A stretch of DNA of 20,028 bases. Origin: Chara braunii (taxonomy: Eukaryota > Streptophyta > Charophyceae > Charales > Characeae). Each line of letters starts with the position of its first letter. The first letter of the stretch is position 1. The notes under the pieces are model-generated. The model saw only the letters and a list, made by a program, of their open reading frames with translations, was not told the origin of the DNA and searched no databases. Positions 17,962 through 20,028 of the stretch are shown in pieces. A program made the translations under genes and the position numbers. The stretch spans positions 4,233,776 through 4,253,803 of the forward strand of contig BFEA01000012.1 in assembly GCA_003427395.1 (NCBI GenBank), written 5' to 3'.

Positions 17962-18380
17962 CTTCCCAAAGAATAGCGTCACTGCGCACAAGCTACCGGA
18001 GAGCACCCGCATGCCAATTAGTGAGCCCCAGCCGCCGACCCATTGGTCTTCGTCCGACTAAGCCCTTCTCGCCCACCTCCCAGACCCCATTTCCCCGCAC
18101 TCTTGATTTTTTTGGCCGTTGCACCCTTCTCACCCTTTCAGACTCACTAAGGGTCAAGCTTCCCAAAGAATAGCGGCACTGCACACAAGCCACCGGAGAG
18201 ACCACTCGCATACCAATTAGCGAGCCTTGGTAGCTTCCCGCATTCCAATCAGTGAGCCCCAGCCACTGCACCATTGGTCTTCATCCGACTAATCCGTTCT
18301 CGCCCAGCTCCCAGTCCCCATTTCCCCGCACTTTCGAATTTTTTGGCCGTTGGGCCCACCCTTTCAGAATCACTGAGGGT
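17962..18380. repeat. ~197-bp tandem duplication with internal 3-fold motif
   Basis: Unit 1 is 17962-18158 and unit 2 starts at 18159; both begin CTTCCCAAAGAATAGCG and contain CCATTGGTCTTC, ACTAA-CC-TTCTCGCCCA, CCCCATTTCCCCGCACT and TTTTTTGGCCGTTG. Unit 2 has an extra partial copy of its start at 18233. The word GCAT-CCAAT-AG-GAGCC therefore occurs three times (near 18010, 18208 and 18240). Confidence 0.85.
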
Positions 18381-18639
18381 CAACGGGAGCGAGCCTTGGC
18401 CCTCTGCCCTTTCGCATTTCTCTACCCTGATTTTTGCCTTGAAGAGTCTGCCTGAACCAGCACGGGAATTTTTTGGTTTTGCCCTGGGGTTTCAACCCCC
18501 ACCCAAATCCTCAGCCCCACCACCCCATACTGATCGGAATTCCCCCACGAGGGTGCAGAACGCTGCGTGGGGTGGGAGGTTTGCCCTTCACGACATACAA
18601 TGGGCCTGCAAAAACGTTTTCCAAACCAATGCAGGTTGA

Positions 18640-18855
18640 AGGAGGTGGAGGAAAAAGAAGGTGTTGGGTGGTTGGCTATGGTGGACGGGTGACCGAGGCG
18701 GAGGAGGAGGAAGGTGTTAGGTGGTTGGCTATGGTGGACGGGTGATGGTGGTGGAGGATGAAGAAGCTGCGAGGTGGGCGGCCATGGTGGATGGGTAAAA
18801 AGGAGGTGGAGGAGGAAGAAGGTGTGAGGTGGGTGGCCATGGTGGATGGGTGAAG
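18640..18855. repeat. 53-bp minisatellite, 4 units
   Basis: The anchor GGC(T/C)ATGGTGGA(C/T)GGGT appears at 18674, 18727, 18780 and 18835, giving periods of 53, 53 and 55 bp. Purine-rich GGAGG/GAAGAAGG blocks fill the rest. The period is not a multiple of three, so coding is unlikely. Confidence 0.9.
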
Positions 18856-18885
18856 GAGATGGAGGAAGTTCTTATTTTTCTCGAG

Positions 18886-18957
18886 GGAGCTAATGCGGGT
18901 CTACCAAGAATTTTTATTGACGGAGCTAATGCAGGTCTGCCATCCAATATAAACGTT
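18886..18957. repeat. 36-bp tandem duplication
   Basis: GGAGCTAATGCGGGTCTACCA at 18886 recurs as GGAGCTAATGCAGGTCTGCCA at 18922; the rest of each unit is diverged. Confidence 0.75.
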
Positions 18958-19018
18958 GGCCACACTCGCCCATTTGCTCCTTCACTACTCCGCGAGAACG
19001 GAGCGCTGGTAGGGAAGA

Positions 19019-19129
19019 CTACCGTCTTCCCTTGAACACAACGCACCCTTATTTTGGCCGTATCTGACCGAAAATACAGCTTGTATACATTCATTTTTAG
19101 GGTGCGTTATGTTCGGGGGAAGACGGTAG
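19019..19129. mobile_element. MITE-like inverted repeat, 111 bp
   Basis: Arms 19019-19048 and 19100-19129 are inverted repeats matching at 27 of 30 positions (CTACCGTCTTCCC ... GGGAAGACGGTAG), with a 51-bp centre. TA occurs at 19020-19021 and 19127-19128, so TA-CCGTCTTCCC ... GGGAAGACGG-TA could be a Stowaway/mariner-type element with TA duplication; this assignment is inference. The left arm can also pair with GGGAAGAC at 19012-19019, just outside the element. Confidence 0.6.
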
Positions 19130-19253
19130 CAAAAGAGGTGGAAGGTGGAGCCTGAATCAAACAAGCTCACGGCCAGACCAGGGTTCTTAAACTAATAAGT
19201 TCAGAAAAAGTAATGTTGTTGTGGAGCGTAAGCCTTATCCGTATTGGAGTCCC

Positions 19254-19415
19254 TTACAACATACTTCCATTTATGCGTGTCCTCATCCTTGCGCAGGGGG
19301 CCATGCTAATCTTTTTTTTTTTTTTTTTTTTTTTTTTTGGCCCATGCTTATCTTCATTCTCCGTATCGTTCCATTTTTTTTAACGGATGTCCCGAAGGAC
19401 TTACAACACACTTCT
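19254..19415 (-). pseudogene. U6 snRNA retropseudogene split by poly(A)
   Basis: Reading the minus strand from 19400: GTCCTTCGGGACATCC, a T/A-rich stretch, GGAACGATACGGAGAA, then ATAAGCATGGGCC, 27 A, then AGATTAGCATGGCCCC, CTGCGCAAGGATGA, GACACGCATAAAT. This is U6 nearly end to end, with the AGAT-AGCATGG-CC stretch present on both sides of the A-run. The splicing-critical ACAGAGA box reads ACGGAGA, and there are small insertions, so it is not functional. Imperfect direct repeats flank it (19254-19268 TTACAACATACTTCC; 19401-19415 TTACAACACACTTCT; 13 of 15 match), as expected for LINE-mediated retroposition. The 3'-terminal bases of U6 are missing. Confidence 0.85.
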
Positions 19416-19461
19416 CCTTCATATTNCCCGAAGGACTTACAACACACTTCTCCTTCATATT
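19391..19461. repeat. 35-bp duplication around the only N
   Basis: 19391-19425 and 19427-19461 are identical 35-bp sequences beginning CCCGAAGGACTTACAACACA, with a single N (19426) between them. It contains the U6 5' end and its flank. A join of two overlapping contigs or reads would produce exactly this, so the duplication may be an assembly artefact. Confidence 0.9.
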
Positions 19462-19575
19462 CTTTTGAATTCTTTCTTTTTCTCCCGTTACCGCTTCCCC
19501 AACCTGGCTATCTTTTTTTATCTTTTTTTTTTTTTCCCGACCTTCTATCTTGCGCTGGGCCGGACAGCCCCGCCC

Positions 19576-19744
19576 GGCCGAGGTCGCCGGTTCGAATCTG
19601 TGCTTGCACGGAGGAGGGCTTGGCCCCAGACGTACGGAATCCATACTCCGGATGTCTGGATCGGGAGGATGTACGGCCATACCTTCCGGACAGCTGGGAG
19701 GGGGCAAATCACAATTTTTCACAATCAAAAAAAAAAAAAAAAAA
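19576..19744 (+). mobile_element. tRNA-derived SINE, copy 3 (5'-truncated) with poly(A)
   Basis: Shares GGCCGAGGTCGCCGGTTCGAAT (B box at 19589-19599), TGTGCTTGCACGGAGGAGGGCTTGG and a CCAGA-GT block with the copies at 3727 and 4056; the A-box half is missing or replaced. It ends in an 18-base A-run at 19727-19744, which shows that the family carries a poly(A) tail. The region between the shared body and the A-run is not found in the other copies. Confidence 0.7.
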
Positions 19745-19789
19745 GTGCACTGCCGTGCACCGTGAACTTTTGGTCGTCTTTAACGTTTT

Positions 19790-19923
19790 TGCAATATGGA
19801 TGCTCTGGTCCTCTGAGGCATGCATACCTTCCGGCATAGTTTATCAATATGGATGCTTTTGGTCGTCTTTTTAACAGGCTTGTCGTGCCCGAAGGACTAC
19901 GCAGAGTGACCTAAACTATGCCG
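19790..19923. repeat. Local duplication, inverted repeat and 38-bp repeat copy 2
   Basis: CAATATGGATGCT occurs at 19791 and 19846, and TTTTGGTCGTCTTT at 19768 and 19856, showing a small duplication. GGCATAGTTTA (19835-19845) and TAAACTATGCC (19911-19921) are inverted repeats. The 38-bp repeat copy 2 is 19873-19910, immediately inside the right arm. Confidence 0.65.
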
Positions 19924-20018
19924 ACAACGTGACAAAAATGTGACCATCCGACTGGGCCGGCATATGAGTGGATGCTTCCAAAAACCTGCAGAAGGGGGAA
20001 CAAAAAAAATGGAGGAAC

Positions 20019-20028
20019 GTCCTTCGGG
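20019..20028 (+). other. Possible U6 5' end running out of the window
   Basis: The last ten bases are GTCCTTCGGG, the same decamer as the 5' end of the U6 pseudogene at 19400 but on the plus strand. Whether U6 sequence follows cannot be seen. Confidence 0.3.

Noticed and set aside
19254-19415. Functional U6 gene
   Set aside because: Poly(A) interrupts it, the ACAGAGA box is changed, there are internal insertions, and the 3' end is missing.
1-20028. CRISPR array, prokaryotic operon or phage-like module
   Set aside because: No regularly spaced repeats, no ribosome-binding-site-led gene strings; the window is eukaryotic in every visible respect.

Overview
This is eukaryotic nuclear DNA: gene-poor, repeat-dense, and full of the products of retrotransposition. 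No long intact protein gene, rRNA or intact tRNA is visible. Three things argue for a plant-type (green lineage, possibly charophyte alga) genome: a 22-codon fragment of mitochondrial atp9 whose residues follow the plant/algal rather than the fungal or animal pattern, a U6 snRNA pseudogene whose 5' end resembles plant U6, and GT-AG exon structures. The species cannot be fixed from the sequence; a Chara-like genome is only my guess.

Layout. 1-1420: a GC-rich inverted-repeat patch, then a possible two-exon minus-strand gene (289-1016). 1220-2790: a 1.1 kb dispersed element (family P/Q, 1439-2540) between two direct copies of another repeat. 2920-3465: a broken, 5'-truncated retrocopy of an unknown coding sequence, flanked by 17-bp direct repeats. 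3727-4570: two tRNA-derived SINE copies, the second running into an alanine-coding-like GCA/GCT triplet tract and poly(A). 4588-4892: a frameshifted coding remnant. 4938-5810: copy A of a 0.9-1.1 kb LTR-like repeat with a long TA/GA microsatellite. 5811-6550: nothing identified. 6553-8130: a minus-strand gene candidate with phase-compatible splice sites. 8449-8982: a LINE reverse-transcriptase C-terminal remnant, then a (CT)n tract. 9270-11490: A-rich repeats, a ~163-bp tandem repeat, and the minus-strand copy Q (10237-11366) inserted in the second unit of that repeat with a 6-bp target duplication. 11677-13996: the best plus-strand gene candidate, several exons with matching phases. 14194-14770: minus-strand exon-like ORFs. 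14794-15893: copy B of the LTR-like repeat, carrying the atp9 insert. 16300-18960: tandem duplications and minisatellites without recognisable genes. 19019-19129: a MITE-like inverted repeat. 19254-19461: a U6 pseudogene interrupted by poly(A), next to a 35-bp duplication around the only N. 19576-19744: a third SINE copy with poly(A) tail.

There is no operon-like or defence-like system. The biology of the window is layered retroposition: SINE, LINE, LTR-like, U6 and organelle-derived pieces, several with target-site duplications still readable. Gene models were joined by eye from splice-site phase and are tentative.
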